Shown piece after piece: positions 35,716 to 45,015 of a stretch of DNA of 48,811 nucleotides; within the stretch, counting starts at the first letter, position 1; each line of letters begins with the position of its first letter. The position numbers and the translations under genes are program-made. Below the pieces are notes generated by a model that worked only from the letters and a program-made list of their open reading frames with translations, was not told the origin of the DNA and searched no databases. The stretch comes from Psychromonas aquimarina ATCC BAA-1526 (GTDB taxonomy: Bacteria; Pseudomonadota; Gammaproteobacteria; Enterobacterales; Psychromonadaceae), in assembly GCF_000428725.1 (NCBI RefSeq), contig NZ_AUAM01000036.1, forward strand, positions 1 through 48,811. The letters run 5' to 3'.

Positions 35716-35872
35716 ACGGGATCTTGATCACACTATTAGATCTCCTGGTAAAACTTAGCGGATCATCAGATGAAAGATATTAAGAGAGCCTGATATGCCG
35801 GCGCTTATATTTCTGCACCTAAGCTGAGCATAGGATACAGCCTATAATGTGCGGACATCCTCAGAACTTAAC

Positions 35873-35884
35873 GAAAGCGCTTGC
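35873..35884. promoter_or_regulatory. Locus operator copy 9 (GAAAGCGCTTGC)
   Basis: Perfect fit, 62 nt before the lacI start; suggests autoregulation. Confidence 0.78.
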
Positions 35885-35946
35885 AGAGTCTTAATTGAGC
35901 ATTCAAAATTGAAAAATAACATTTAAAATATTCTCAGGAGAGTAAG

Positions 35947-36945
35947 TTGATCACCATTAAGGAAGTATCCGAACTTGCCCAGGTTTCTCAGGCGACTGTT
36001 TCAAGAGCTTTAAACGGCCACTCAACGGTAAAAGAAATAAATAAGATCAAGGTGTTTGAAGCAATAGAAAAACTGGGCTATAAACCCAACGCCTTTGCTC
36101 AGGCTCTGGCATCGAGTCGTTCAAATAGTATCGGCATGCTGGTCGGTACACTTGAAGGCCCTTTCTACGGACCTTTGATGCATAACGCTGAAAATGCTGT
36201 TCGTAAGAGAAATATGCATTTAATTGTTACTAGTGGTCAGGAATCAAAAGAAAAAGAGACAGACTCAATTCGATTTCTTCAGTCTAAGCAGGTTGACGGC
36301 TTAATTATTCACTCGGATATGTTATCCGATGATGAATTAATCAAGATAGCTAAAAATACACCCGCAACCGTTATTCTCAACCGCTATGTACCAGAATTAG
36401 CGAACCAGTGTATCTGCATCGATAATGAACTTGGCGGCTACCTGGCCACTAAACATTTACTTGAATCAGGCCATAGCAAAGTTGCCTGCATCACCGGACA
36501 GCTTAGCAAAATTGACAGCCGTGACCGTCTGCAGGGATATCGAAATGCACTGACAGAGTACGGTATTCAGTACGACGCCAGCTTGATTGCAGAAGGACGC
36601 TTTGATCATGACGGAAACCATGAAAAGGTCAGACGCCTGCTGGATCGAGATAATGGAATCACCGCGATTTTCTGCCAGAACGACAATATCGCCTTAGCGG
36701 CTTATGATGTATGCAGTGAAAGAGAGCTGATTATTGGTAAGGATATTTCTATTGTTGGTTTTGATAATGATACCTACAGTCAGCATATAAGACCCAGACT
36801 TACGACGGTTAACTTTCCTGTCCTGGAAATGGGGGTTGAAGCAGCCAACTGCGTACTCTCTTTAGTCCATAAGGAAGAGTATTTAGTCAATAACAAACTG
36901 GCTCCGGAATTAATCGATAGAGACTCAGTGAAAAAATTAAATTAA
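35947..36945 (+). CDS. LacI-family transcriptional regulator of the glucan locus
   Basis: A 332-residue regulator starting at TTG (CAGGAG 7 nt upstream). Helix-turn-helix at ~2-25 (TIKEVSELAQVSQATVSRALNG), hinge helix with YKPNAFAQALAS, and a periplasmic-binding-like effector domain (IGMLVGTLEGPFYGPLM, VDGLIIHSD, ITGQLSKIDSRDRLQGYRNAL, ITAIFCQNDNIALAAYDV, ISIVGFDNDTYSQHIRPRLTTVNFP). The LacI family recognises palindromes with a central CG, which fits the GNAAGCGCTTNC sites; three lie in its own promoter region. Whether it represses or activates, and its inducer (a glucan oligosaccharide is likely), are inferences. Confidence 0.93.
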   Translation: MITIKEVSELAQVSQATVSRALNGHSTVKEINKIKVFEAIEKLGYKPNAFAQALASSRSNSIGMLVGTLEGPFYGPLMHNAENAVRKRNMHLIVTSGQESKEKETDSIRFLQSKQVDGLIIHSDMLSDDELIKIAKNTPATVILNRYVPELANQCICIDNELGGYLATKHLLESGHSKVACITGQLSKIDSRDRLQGYRNALTEYGIQYDASLIAEGRFDHDGNHEKVRRLLDRDNGITAIFCQNDNIALAAYDVCSERELIIGKDISIVGFDNDTYSQHIRPRLTTVNFPVLEMGVEAANCVLSLVHKEEYLVNNKLAPELIDRDSVKKLN

Positions 36946-37003
36946 TTAACGGGAGTCCCGTCCGCTCCCTCATTCAAGATCTGCAGCAGAAAAATTTCCT
37001 GAA

Positions 37004-37028
37004 AAAAAGGCAGATACACTGCCTTTTT
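37004..37028 (+). terminator. Terminator of lacI, probably bidirectional
   Basis: AAAAAGGCAG-ATACA-CTGCCTTTTT, between the convergent lacI and cupin genes; T-rich on both strands. Confidence 0.9.
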
Positions 37029-37043
37029 AATACTTAAAAATAA

Positions 37044-37469
37044 TTACGACCATAACGAAGTGGTTATTTTCAGCAGCCGCTGACGGACACTGTCATCAAT
37101 AATAATCGATGGCGAGTTCGCATCGCTGGTATCACTGTTTTCTACAATCAACACCTTAGCGTCTTCACTCAGTGTATGCGTATGGTAAATACCGCGCTTA
37201 ATATTGTAGGTTTTATTGATCTGCATATCCCAGCTGATAATGTCGATTATACAGCCCTGCTCATCCAGCTCAGCACAAAATAAAATGCACTTACCCGCTA
37301 ACAGTATGAAAACCTCATCAGTTTCGTTATGACACTGAAAATTACTAATTTTATCAGCCTGCAGCTCATCAATATAATTGAGCATGGCAACCCGCCATGT
37401 CTGAAAATCAACGACGGGAGAATATCCCGCCGTATTAAATTCAGACACCTGTAAAAGGTGACTGTTCAC
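37044..37469 (-). CDS. Cupin-fold protein downstream of the phosphorylase
   Basis: A 141-residue protein with a single cupin pattern: FQCHNETDEVFILLAGKCILFC (motif 1, H-N-E-T-D-E) and IKRGIYHTHTLSEDAKVLIVENSDTS (motif 2 with two histidines), so a metal site is plausible. No signal peptide. It starts 8 nt after the GH149 stop and is therefore probably cotranscribed. It could be a sugar isomerase-like or sensor protein acting on oligosaccharide metabolism, but the function is unknown to me. Confidence 0.7.
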   Translation of the reverse strand: MNSHLLQVSEFNTAGYSPVVDFQTWRVAMLNYIDELQADKISNFQCHNETDEVFILLAGKCILFCAELDEQGCIIDIISWDMQINKTYNIKRGIYHTHTLSEDAKVLIVENSDTSDANSPSIIIDDSVRQRLLKITTSLWS

Positions 37470-37477
37470 AGTAACTC

Positions 37478-40400
37478 CTAAAGTGTTTTCAGTAACATAG
37501 TTTCCGGGATAGAAACAGTAACCTGTTTAATACCGCCACTGCGTGAAAATATCTGACGACTAAGCATTGGATTAAGCGATAAGGAGTTCAAGTGCAGTGC
37601 TTCACTATTTTCCAGCTCCACCTCTACCTTAGCAGCCCCATCCTGCACTGTCTTATAAACAAAAGGAACTTGGCAGTAAGTAAATGCCAACGTTCCTGCA
37701 CCAAGACTAATGCTCTGCTGTTCATTACTAAGGTTAATGAAATCAAATTGATCAGCTTCAGATAAAAACTCAGCTTGTTTAAGCAGAGAAGGTTTGAACT
37801 GAATTTGACCATCATCAACCAGTAAACCTAATTCACCAAAGCGGGTCAGAATCTCTTCTTTTACCTGCCCTGTCATTCCCGGCTGCTGAGCACCAGCCTG
37901 TTTAGGCGTATGCGAATAAGGGTCAGTCGGGAAAGCACCGTAAACATCTGGCGTTTTATTAAAACCGATACCAGCACGTACTTTGTAATAGTACTCAGCA
38001 AGTTTCTGTGCCGCATCAGACTCTGGGTTTAACTGCAATGCAGCAAAATAATTTTCCTGAACAGCCAGCAGTAATTTAGAGACCATATGCCAGTAGATAG
38101 AGCCCAAACCTTCGTAACCGAACATAGTGCCTGAACGACCGGTAAATGCCTGATGATTAAACACTTCTTCGTAACATGTAAATACATCAGTTAAAGCGTC
38201 AGGATCGATATCCTGATAATCCGATTTAACCGCCTCTAACGCTGTTGATAAAACACCGGCATTTTCAAAGTTGGCATTAAAGTGATAAGCCCCCTGTGCA
38301 TCCACTTCAATAACACGGCGATCGTCTTTTGCAAGCATCGCTTTAAGCAGCGGATTAGCCTGTACACGTGCCGAATTGATAGTGTTTTTCTCTGCAAAGC
38401 GGGATAAATCACGATCCGGATAAAGCATAAATGTATTTTGATCTGCGCGGAACATTTCGCTGGCATATAAGTTATCCAGCAAAGTCACAGCCTGTTCAGG
38501 TGATAATACGCCGGCAGACAAAACTGCCACCTGACCTTCGAGCATAGGATAAAGCAGATCCACATTCACACTTTCAGGCGTGTAATTAATAATATTATAA
38601 GCATTATAGAGGCCGTCTTTACGCAGGTTAGTTTTAATACTTTGATCAATGACCTGCAGACTAGCAGCCAGCATCTCTTTAATGAAAACACCGTCAATAC
38701 TTGTTTTTCCTGAGAAACCATTTTCATAAACAGCCGCACGGTAGTCTGCTGATGCACCAGCCAGTTTACGCAGTACTTGATTTCGCTCTTCACTGCTGAT
38801 ATTTCCCAGCTCAAGCTGCAGATTAGCCTGCTGCAGGATTTTCGAAGTACTAATAACCCAGTCAGCCAGTTCAGTTGAAAGCTGTACATGACCCGTATTG
38901 CCTGTTAATAATTCTTGTAAAAAAGCAACATAGCGGCGCATGTAATACAATGTCACCATAGATAAACCAGTACCGACAATCGCATTATTAGCATCATTCC
39001 ATTCTGGTCTCTGCGTATTTAACCAGATTCCGCCGTCTACAACTAAGTTACCGAGTTTAGCTAACAGAGGTACGAGCAGTTTCTCAGTTAAGTTAACCAT
39101 ATAAACATTATTATGCGCATCTAATAATAAGCGGCCGTCACTACCAAACTCATTAACAAGATTCTCGATAAGAGCCTGTTTATCATCATTGAAGATAACG
39201 GTATTTTTAGCGTCAGCAAATAATTTTTCAACGCCTTCAATTTCATAGGGAACATTTGCATAACTGAAAATTTCAGCAGTTAATAACTTATTCAGTTCCT
39301 GAGGCTGGTATTTCTGAGATAACTCTAAGAATTTAAGAAGGTAAATAATCTGATGATCACCCCAGTAGCCGATATTACTCCAGGCATCGTCAGCTTCTAA
39401 CAATTCCCAGTCAACCCCCGCTTTGGTGATACGGTAAGGATTGTAACCATCAACAGTTGATGCATTAACAAACTTAGAAATAAACGACTTAATGAAATTA
39501 GGGTAACTAAGGCCCAGCGCTTCCCAGTTCTGGAAAATATCACGCCAGTTACCCTGATATGAGAGCAGTCTATCGCCGTTCTCATCTTTCAGTTTAATTT
39601 CAAAATGGTTCCATGGACGGCTTGGATCACCATGACGACGGCCGAAGGTTAACGGCAGGTATTCATAACAAAGACGGACTAGCTGCGGATCGTTCTGCTC
39701 AGCAGCCAGTGCGATCAGCTCCTGGTAATCAATACGTTCAGGCAGAGTCTCTGTAAATGCACGGCAGTTTTGCGCGACAACTTTATTTGAGTTGGTTAAA
39801 GTTTTTACAAAATCCTGCTTTTCTACCCAGTATTGATCAACAACCACACCGCCGCGCATATTATTAAATAAAACGTTAGCATAGTGATGCACAGTAGTCT
39901 CTTCTTCGGCTGTTTTCTGGTAAGCATCACTGCCCGCCATCAGCGTAAGAAGATCCTGGTGATTGGCTTCAATCGAATGTTTAATATTACTCTTAACAGC
40001 AACGTTAGCCTGCAGATTGTGCTGCAACGTAACAATATCACTATGCGTTTTATCAATATCAGCGATTATCTGCCAGCTGTTTTCCTGTCCACCGTCAAGC
40101 TGACAATTTTTATGAATGAAATATGCCCCTCTTAAACCACGACGCAGCGTTTCGCTGCTGATTTGTTCACCACGACGAAAAGCACCAAGCTGCTCACTTG
40201 ACAGTAAAATAGACTGACAGTTTTCTACAACACTAAATACTGTTGTAGCCCGCAGTGATTCAGCAGGATCTGCGCGGTCACTTAACTTGGCATATAAACT
40301 GTATGTTGCCAGTGTCGAGTCTGGTAATAATTCATTCCACTTGTAAGCATCAAGTAACGCACTGCTGGTCTGCATCAGAGCAAGCGGCGCATTAGGCGGC

Positions 40401-40933
40401 AGAATATTTTGAATACCGTCAATAATTTCAAATTCAACAGCCTGCTGAGAATCATTTGTTACTGTCGAACTGCGTACAAAACCGTATTGTTCACTGGTTG
40501 CCCATTGATATTTAAAAGTCAGTCCCAGATCAAAGTTAATTTCTTCAAAAATAATCTTATCGCCGGCAACATTTTTATAAAGGTTGCGCTCAACCTGATA
40601 AAGACTGTTATGCTGCAGATTAAACGGCTCCCACTGTTTACCGCCGTTTTCTGTGAGTACTTTAACAATGGTTTTACTACCGGTATTTTCCGCACTCTCA
40701 TGAATATAATCCACTGATTTATATGGAAACAGTGCATTTTCCGGTCTGACTCTACCCGCAGATAAGCAGCCGCTGGATGAAATAAACAGCCAGTGATCAC
40801 TTGCTGATACAACACTGATAAAAAATGGATTCATCTGATCCGCATTTTTGATCTGGTAGTATTTATCCCCGTCTATGGAAACAAATTTCCCCGATATATC
40901 ACTCGATGAGTTGTTACTATTTTCGTTTGTCAT
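37478..40933 (-). CDS. GH149-type beta-1,3-oligoglucan phosphorylase (GH94-like clan)
   Basis: A 1151-residue cytoplasmic protein without signal peptide. N-terminal beta-sandwich (~10-330, SDHWLFISSSGCLSAGR ... FKYQWATSEQYG), then an (alpha/alpha)6 barrel: GRRHGDPSRPWNHFEI, YQGNWRDIFQNWEALGLSYP, FVNASTVDGYNPYRI, DAWSNIGYWGDHQIIYLLK, and the probable catalytic acid D647 in NTQRPEWNDANNA. Length (~1100 aa) and these blocks fit GH149 rather than the shorter GH94 or GH161 families, from memory of the families. Expected reaction: phosphorolysis of beta-1,3-gluco-oligosaccharides to alpha-glucose 1-phosphate. The ATG at 40933 is chosen because the longer frame to 41023 spans the operator at 40951-40962. 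It lies between the ABC transporter genes and the cupin gene. Confidence 0.82.
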   Translation of the reverse strand: MTNENSNNSSSDISGKFVSIDGDKYYQIKNADQMNPFFISVVSASDHWLFISSSGCLSAGRVRPENALFPYKSVDYIHESAENTGSKTIVKVLTENGGKQWEPFNLQHNSLYQVERNLYKNVAGDKIIFEEINFDLGLTFKYQWATSEQYGFVRSSTVTNDSQQAVEFEIIDGIQNILPPNAPLALMQTSSALLDAYKWNELLPDSTLATYSLYAKLSDRADPAESLRATTVFSVVENCQSILLSSEQLGAFRRGEQISSETLRRGLRGAYFIHKNCQLDGGQENSWQIIADIDKTHSDIVTLQHNLQANVAVKSNIKHSIEANHQDLLTLMAGSDAYQKTAEEETTVHHYANVLFNNMRGGVVVDQYWVEKQDFVKTLTNSNKVVAQNCRAFTETLPERIDYQELIALAAEQNDPQLVRLCYEYLPLTFGRRHGDPSRPWNHFEIKLKDENGDRLLSYQGNWRDIFQNWEALGLSYPNFIKSFISKFVNASTVDGYNPYRITKAGVDWELLEADDAWSNIGYWGDHQIIYLLKFLELSQKYQPQELNKLLTAEIFSYANVPYEIEGVEKLFADAKNTVIFNDDKQALIENLVNEFGSDGRLLLDAHNNVYMVNLTEKLLVPLLAKLGNLVVDGGIWLNTQRPEWNDANNAIVGTGLSMVTLYYMRRYVAFLQELLTGNTGHVQLSTELADWVISTSKILQQANLQLELGNISSEERNQVLRKLAGASADYRAAVYENGFSGKTSIDGVFIKEMLAASLQVIDQSIKTNLRKDGLYNAYNIINYTPESVNVDLLYPMLEGQVAVLSAGVLSPEQAVTLLDNLYASEMFRADQNTFMLYPDRDLSRFAEKNTINSARVQANPLLKAMLAKDDRRVIEVDAQGAYHFNANFENAGVLSTALEAVKSDYQDIDPDALTDVFTCYEEVFNHQAFTGRSGTMFGYEGLGSIYWHMVSKLLLAVQENYFAALQLNPESDAAQKLAEYYYKVRAGIGFNKTPDVYGAFPTDPYSHTPKQAGAQQPGMTGQVKEEILTRFGELGLLVDDGQIQFKPSLLKQAEFLSEADQFDFINLSNEQQSISLGAGTLAFTYCQVPFVYKTVQDGAAKVEVELENSEALHLNSLSLNPMLSRQIFSRSGGIKQVTVSIPETMLLKTL

Positions 40934-40950
40934 AATTAAACCTAAATCAA

Positions 40951-40962
40951 GAAAGCGCTTTC
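40951..40962. promoter_or_regulatory. Locus operator copy 10 (GAAAGCGCTTTC)
   Basis: Fully palindromic, only 17 nt upstream of the GH149 start codon. It lies inside the ABC-to-phosphorylase gap (40934-41050), which also has a weak hairpin (40994-41015) followed by a T-run, suggesting a separately controlled promoter for phosphorylase and cupin. Confidence 0.82.
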
Positions 40963-41050
40963 TTTTGAAAGCAAAAAAAAACAGATACCTAATACAGATA
41001 AACCAGGTTATCTGTGTAAGCACACAAAATTAAAACATAAAATTTACAAC

Positions 41051-42037
41051 TTAAATGTTGTGGCAGCGGATAAAGTGATCCTCTGCTATTTGAGTTACTT
41101 CAGGGAAGCTCTCATTACAGCAGTCTAATGCACGAGGACAACGCGCTGAAAACGGGCAGCCTTTAGTGTCCGGCTTCCACATTGGTATTTCGCCTTTTTT
41201 AGCACCTAGCTCTCGACGACCGCTTTGACCGGCTTCCGGAACAGCAGACAGCAGTAACTGCGTATAGGGATGCTGTGGTGTCTGCGTGACTTTATCGCTG
41301 CTGCCCCACTCCACCATATGCCCGACGTACATAACCGCCGTTTTTTCAGCGAAATATCTTGCCGTTGCAATATCATGGGTAATATACATAAACGAAATAC
41401 CGTGCTTATCTTTAAGATCCGCCATTAAGTTTAAAATACCTAGGCGAACGGATACATCGAGCATCGATATCGGTTCATCGGCTAAAATTACTTCAGGATC
41501 TACGGCTAGTGCTCGTGCAATAGCAACACGCTGTCTTTGCCCGCCGCTAAGCTCATGCGGATATTTTTCAGCAGTTTCAACAGCAGGAAACAACCCCACT
41601 AATTCAAGCAGCTCATAGACCAGCTTGTCGATTACTTTTTTATCTGCACGCTTATGAATAAGCAGAGGGCGCGCAATATGATGGTAAATTGAATGCACAG
41701 GATTAAGTGATCCAAACGGGTCCTGGAAGATCATCTGCACCTGACGTGCATATTCCAGCGTACCGTGATCATCAATATACTGCTGCAGCGGTTTTCCTTT
41801 AAAGATAATATCGCCGCCGGTTTTTTCATAAATACGTGTTAAAACACGGGCACCAGTACTCTTGCCTGAGCCGGATTCACCAACGATAGCCAGTGCTTCA
41901 CCTTTGCACAAATCAAATGACACATCATTCACCGCACGCATATAACTGTTTTTACTGCTTGATTGTCCAATCGGAAAATCTTTAATCATATTTCTGACTG
42001 AAAGCACTACTTCAGGTTTGTTTGTCGTATCCATCAT
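41051..42037 (-). CDS. Opp/Dpp-type ABC transporter ATP-binding protein (OppF-like)
   Basis: A 328-residue ATPase: Walker A GESGSGKST, Q-loop QMIFQDPFGSLNP, signature LSGGQRQRVAIARAL, Walker B VILADEPISMLDV, H-loop ITHD, and the C-terminal oligopeptide/dipeptide transporter domain with a CPFSARCPRALDCC cysteine cluster. Start at 42037 (ATGATG, AGGA upstream), 7 nt past the oppD-like stop; a longer frame to 42079 overlaps that gene. Last transporter gene of the SBP-B-C-D-F series; powers oligosaccharide uptake. Confidence 0.92.
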   Translation of the reverse strand: MMDTTNKPEVVLSVRNMIKDFPIGQSSSKNSYMRAVNDVSFDLCKGEALAIVGESGSGKSTGARVLTRIYEKTGGDIIFKGKPLQQYIDDHGTLEYARQVQMIFQDPFGSLNPVHSIYHHIARPLLIHKRADKKVIDKLVYELLELVGLFPAVETAEKYPHELSGGQRQRVAIARALAVDPEVILADEPISMLDVSVRLGILNLMADLKDKHGISFMYITHDIATARYFAEKTAVMYVGHMVEWGSSDKVTQTPQHPYTQLLLSAVPEAGQSGRRELGAKKGEIPMWKPDTKGCPFSARCPRALDCCNESFPEVTQIAEDHFIRCHNI

Positions 42038-42044
42038 TGATTCC

Positions 42045-43001
42045 TTATAACTTGTGACATGCAGCATGATAATCGACATTCAACTCAATCAGCAGCGGAT
42101 CATCTTTCTTACAGATATCCATACAGTCTGCGCAGCGGTCCTGAAAATTACAGCCGCTAGGTAAACGCAGCAGATTAACCGGATCGCCTGGTATTCCGTA
42201 GAGACGTTCTTTCGGCCCGTGAATAGTCGGAAATGATGCAATCAAACCTTTTGTATAAGGATGAGACGGCTTGCTGAATACTGTTTTAGCATCACCGATT
42301 TCAATCAGATTACCCGCATACATAACACCAATACGATCTGCAATTTCACCCATTAAACTTAAATCATGACTGATAAATAATATTGAGAATCCAAACTTTT
42401 CTTTTAAATCGTATAATTCATTTAAAATTTCACGCTCTACTACTACATCTAAAGCTGTGGTCGGCTCATCCATAATGATCAGTTTCGGTTCAAGCGCTAA
42501 TGCAATGGCAATAACAACACGCTGTCTCATGCCGCCGCTAAGTTGATGCGGAAAACTTTTCAGACGATCACCATGAATCCCTACAATACCCAGTAACTCT
42601 TTGGCTTTTACAGCTGCTTGTTTAAAACTGATTCTTTTGTGGGCTACGATTACATCGGTAAGCTGTTCGCCAATGGTAATAACCGGATTTAATGAGTTCA
42701 TTGCACTCTGGAAAACAATGGAAACATCATTCCAGCGGAAATCACGCAGCTCTTTATCGGACATTTTTAAAACATCACGACCGTTATAAATGATTTCTCC
42801 CTCAGATATCAGTGCCGGCGCTTTATGTAAACGTGTTATTGCAAATGCCAAGGTACTTTTGCCGCAGCCCGATTCCCCTGCTATGCCTAATGTTTCACCT
42901 GGAGCAATCGTTAAACTAACGTTATTAACGGCTCTTGCTACACCATTTGCAGAAACATAATCAACACACAGGTTATTAATTTCTAAAAGTGCTTCTTTCA
43001 T
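42045..43001 (-). CDS. Opp/Dpp-type ABC transporter ATP-binding protein (OppD-like)
   Basis: A 318-residue ATPase with Walker A GESGCGKST, SIVFQSAMNSLNPV, signature LSGGMRQRVVIAIAL, Walker B LIIMDEPTTALDV, FISHDLSLM, and the C-terminal cysteine cluster (CNFQDRCADCMDIC) of the Opp family. Its ATG overlaps the stop of the preceding permease gene by 4 nt (ATGA). It pairs with the OppF-like protein as the ATPase heterodimer. Confidence 0.93.
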   Translation of the reverse strand: MKEALLEINNLCVDYVSANGVARAVNNVSLTIAPGETLGIAGESGCGKSTLAFAITRLHKAPALISEGEIIYNGRDVLKMSDKELRDFRWNDVSIVFQSAMNSLNPVITIGEQLTDVIVAHKRISFKQAAVKAKELLGIVGIHGDRLKSFPHQLSGGMRQRVVIAIALALEPKLIIMDEPTTALDVVVEREILNELYDLKEKFGFSILFISHDLSLMGEIADRIGVMYAGNLIEIGDAKTVFSKPSHPYTKGLIASFPTIHGPKERLYGIPGDPVNLLRLPSGCNFQDRCADCMDICKKDDPLLIELNVDYHAACHKL

Positions 43002-43978
43002 AGTAGACCTCGACGTTTCATTGTTTCTCTATTCATTTTTTTCCATAACTTCATATGCGGACCAGTTTTTAGTTTCGGATTACTGACCTGATCAATCGAC
43101 ATATTAATTAATGCGAGTGCGCCGCCCGTTAATGCTAAGGCAATAGCAGGAACCAGCATCTCCCACCATGCGCCGGTATATAAAGAAGAAGATACCTGCG
43201 CCCAGTAGAGCATTGAACCCCAGCTTACTTCAGTAGCATCACCTAAACCTAGAATACCCAGACCCGCTTCAGCGCCCATTGCGTAGATCACTGTGCCGAG
43301 GAAACCACCAAACACAATTGAAATTAAGTTAGGTAGAATTTCAACCAGAATAATGCGGATTTTTGACTCCCCCATCACCTCCGCAGAGATAATGAATTCT
43401 TTGTTTCTAATTGCCATCGTTTGTGAGCGAATTACTCGTGCTCCCCACGGCCAGGAGGTAACGCCAAGCAGTACTGTAATCACCGTCGAACCAACCTGCC
43501 CCAGAAAGGCGGCCAGTACAATCAGCAGGGGCAGCTGCGGGAATACCAGAAACACATTAGTGATAAAGTTCATCCACTCATCAATTTTACCGCCCAGGTA
43601 ACCCGATGTAACACCGACTGCAATCGCGATAGTCATCGCAATGATGCCGGCAAAAAGGGCAACGGTCAGGGATTTTCTTGCACCGTGAAGAACCTGACTA
43701 TATACATCTCGCCCATTTCGTGTTGATCCCAGTACATGCTCTGCACTTGGTGCCTCATGCGGTCTGGCAACACGTTTCTCCGGGTTATGCGTACTTAATA
43801 CAGGTGCAAATAAAGCACCAAGCAGAATCACAGTTATTAAAGACACACCAATAATAGCCGGCGGATTACCGTGGAAAAATGCTTTAGTTTTTATCCATGC
43901 AGAGTGACACTTCTTTTTAAACTCGCTTTTATGACCCGGCACAGGTGCATTAGCATCTGATGTAATTGAGTTATTCAT
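42998..43978 (-). CDS. ABC transporter permease (OppC/DppC-like)
   Basis: A 326-residue inner-membrane permease: cytoplasmic N-terminus with a TM near 37-57 (IIGVSLITVILLGALFAPVL), the EHVLGSTRNGRDVYSQVLHGARKSL motif typical of OppC, then five further hydrophobic segments and the EAA loop (EVMGESKIRIILVEILPNLI). Coupled by ATGA overlap to the OppD-like gene and 9 nt after oppB-like. Confidence 0.92.
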   Translation of the reverse strand: MNNSITSDANAPVPGHKSEFKKKCHSAWIKTKAFFHGNPPAIIGVSLITVILLGALFAPVLSTHNPEKRVARPHEAPSAEHVLGSTRNGRDVYSQVLHGARKSLTVALFAGIIAMTIAIAVGVTSGYLGGKIDEWMNFITNVFLVFPQLPLLIVLAAFLGQVGSTVITVLLGVTSWPWGARVIRSQTMAIRNKEFIISAEVMGESKIRIILVEILPNLISIVFGGFLGTVIYAMGAEAGLGILGLGDATEVSWGSMLYWAQVSSSLYTGAWWEMLVPAIALALTGGALALINMSIDQVSNPKLKTGPHMKLWKKMNRETMKRRGLL

Positions 43979-43987
43979 ATCTATACC

Positions 43988-44962
43988 TTATTTAGAAATT
44001 CGAGGATCAAGCCACACATAAAGCAGATCGGCTACAAAGTTGGCTGTAAGAACTGCAGAAACAAGAATCAGCAGGATTGCCTGAATAAGCGGATAATCTC
44101 GCGCCATAATGCCTTTAAGCAGGATATTTCCCAGGCCCTGATAGTTGAATACTACCTCTGTCATAATTGACCCTGCGAAGGAGAAACCAATCGCCATCGC
44201 TATTGCAGTTGCAACCGGTAAGATTGCATTGCGGCCTGCGTAGCGGTACATCACACGATAACTGCTTAAGCCCTTTGCTTCAGCCATGGTCACGTAATCT
44301 TCACCAAGGACATTGATCATTGCATTACGCATATTAAATACCCAGGTGGCAATGCCCACTAAAATCATTGAGCCCATCGGTAAAACCGCATGTTTTGCAA
44401 CACTGCCGATAAATTCCAGAGTAAACCCAGGATCTATTGCCGGGTCATAAGTATATGCAAGCGGTAATAGCTCCAGCTGCAGGCCGAAAAAGTAAAACAG
44501 CAGCAGTGCTGTTACGATATATGGGAAATTACTAATAAAAGCTAAAAACGGCGGGACAAACTGTCCGAAGAATCCTTCGCGGCGGTATGATGAATAAGTT
44601 CCAATTGTCACCCCAAGAATTAAAGCTACAATTAATGAGCCTAATGCTAGAAACATGGTCCATGGCAGAGACATACCGACAACGGTTGTAACATCGATAG
44701 GAAACATCAAAACTGACGGTCCAAGATCAAGAGTAAAAACACTTTGCATGTATGAGAGGTATTGTTCAAAAACATTACCGTCTACAAAACCATACATCTC
44801 TCTTACTGCATCCATCTGTGCAGGATCCATTTTACCCTGTGCAGCGGCGAATAACGCATCAATAGGATCACCGGGCATCATTCTCGGCAGCATAAAGTTA
44901 AATGAAATTGCGATCAGGAAAGCAGTGAAATAAAAACTAAGTCGGCGTAATAAGAAACTCAT
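43988..44962 (-). CDS. ABC transporter permease (OppB/DppB-like)
   Basis: A 324-residue permease beginning MSFLLRRLSFYFTAFLIAISFNFMLPRMMPGDP, the standard OppB N-terminus. EAA loop in MAEAKGLSSYRVMYRYAGRNAILP, and a C-terminus ADLLYVWLDPRISK that matches the family. Start set at 44962 instead of a TTG at 44974. First permease gene after the SBP, separated by a 53-nt gap with a hairpin. Confidence 0.93.
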   Translation of the reverse strand: MSFLLRRLSFYFTAFLIAISFNFMLPRMMPGDPIDALFAAAQGKMDPAQMDAVREMYGFVDGNVFEQYLSYMQSVFTLDLGPSVLMFPIDVTTVVGMSLPWTMFLALGSLIVALILGVTIGTYSSYRREGFFGQFVPPFLAFISNFPYIVTALLLFYFFGLQLELLPLAYTYDPAIDPGFTLEFIGSVAKHAVLPMGSMILVGIATWVFNMRNAMINVLGEDYVTMAEAKGLSSYRVMYRYAGRNAILPVATAIAMAIGFSFAGSIMTEVVFNYQGLGNILLKGIMARDYPLIQAILLILVSAVLTANFVADLLYVWLDPRISK

Positions 44963-44979
44963 AATTTTTTCCAATTGTT

Positions 44980-45002
44980 AAAGAGCCGCAGCGCGGCTCT
45001 TT
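44980..45002 (-). terminator. Intercistronic hairpin between SBP and permease genes
   Basis: AAAGAGCCGC-AGC-GCGGCTCTTT, a perfect 10-bp stem 13 nt past the SBP stop codon. With no long T-run on the minus strand it fits an attenuator or mRNA-stabilising hairpin that yields more binding protein than transporter. Confidence 0.78.
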
Positions 45003-45015
45003 TGATAGAACTCGG

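Larger units (their letters stand above)
35514..35946. other. Divergent operator region of porin and lacI
   Basis: A 433-nt gap with three locus operators (35565, 35704, 35873). The spacing would permit loops controlling both the porin and the regulator itself. No coding frame. Confidence 0.65.

Noticed and set aside
40934..41023. Longer N-terminus for the GH149 protein
   Set aside because: It spans the palindromic operator; the ATG at 40933 is preferred.
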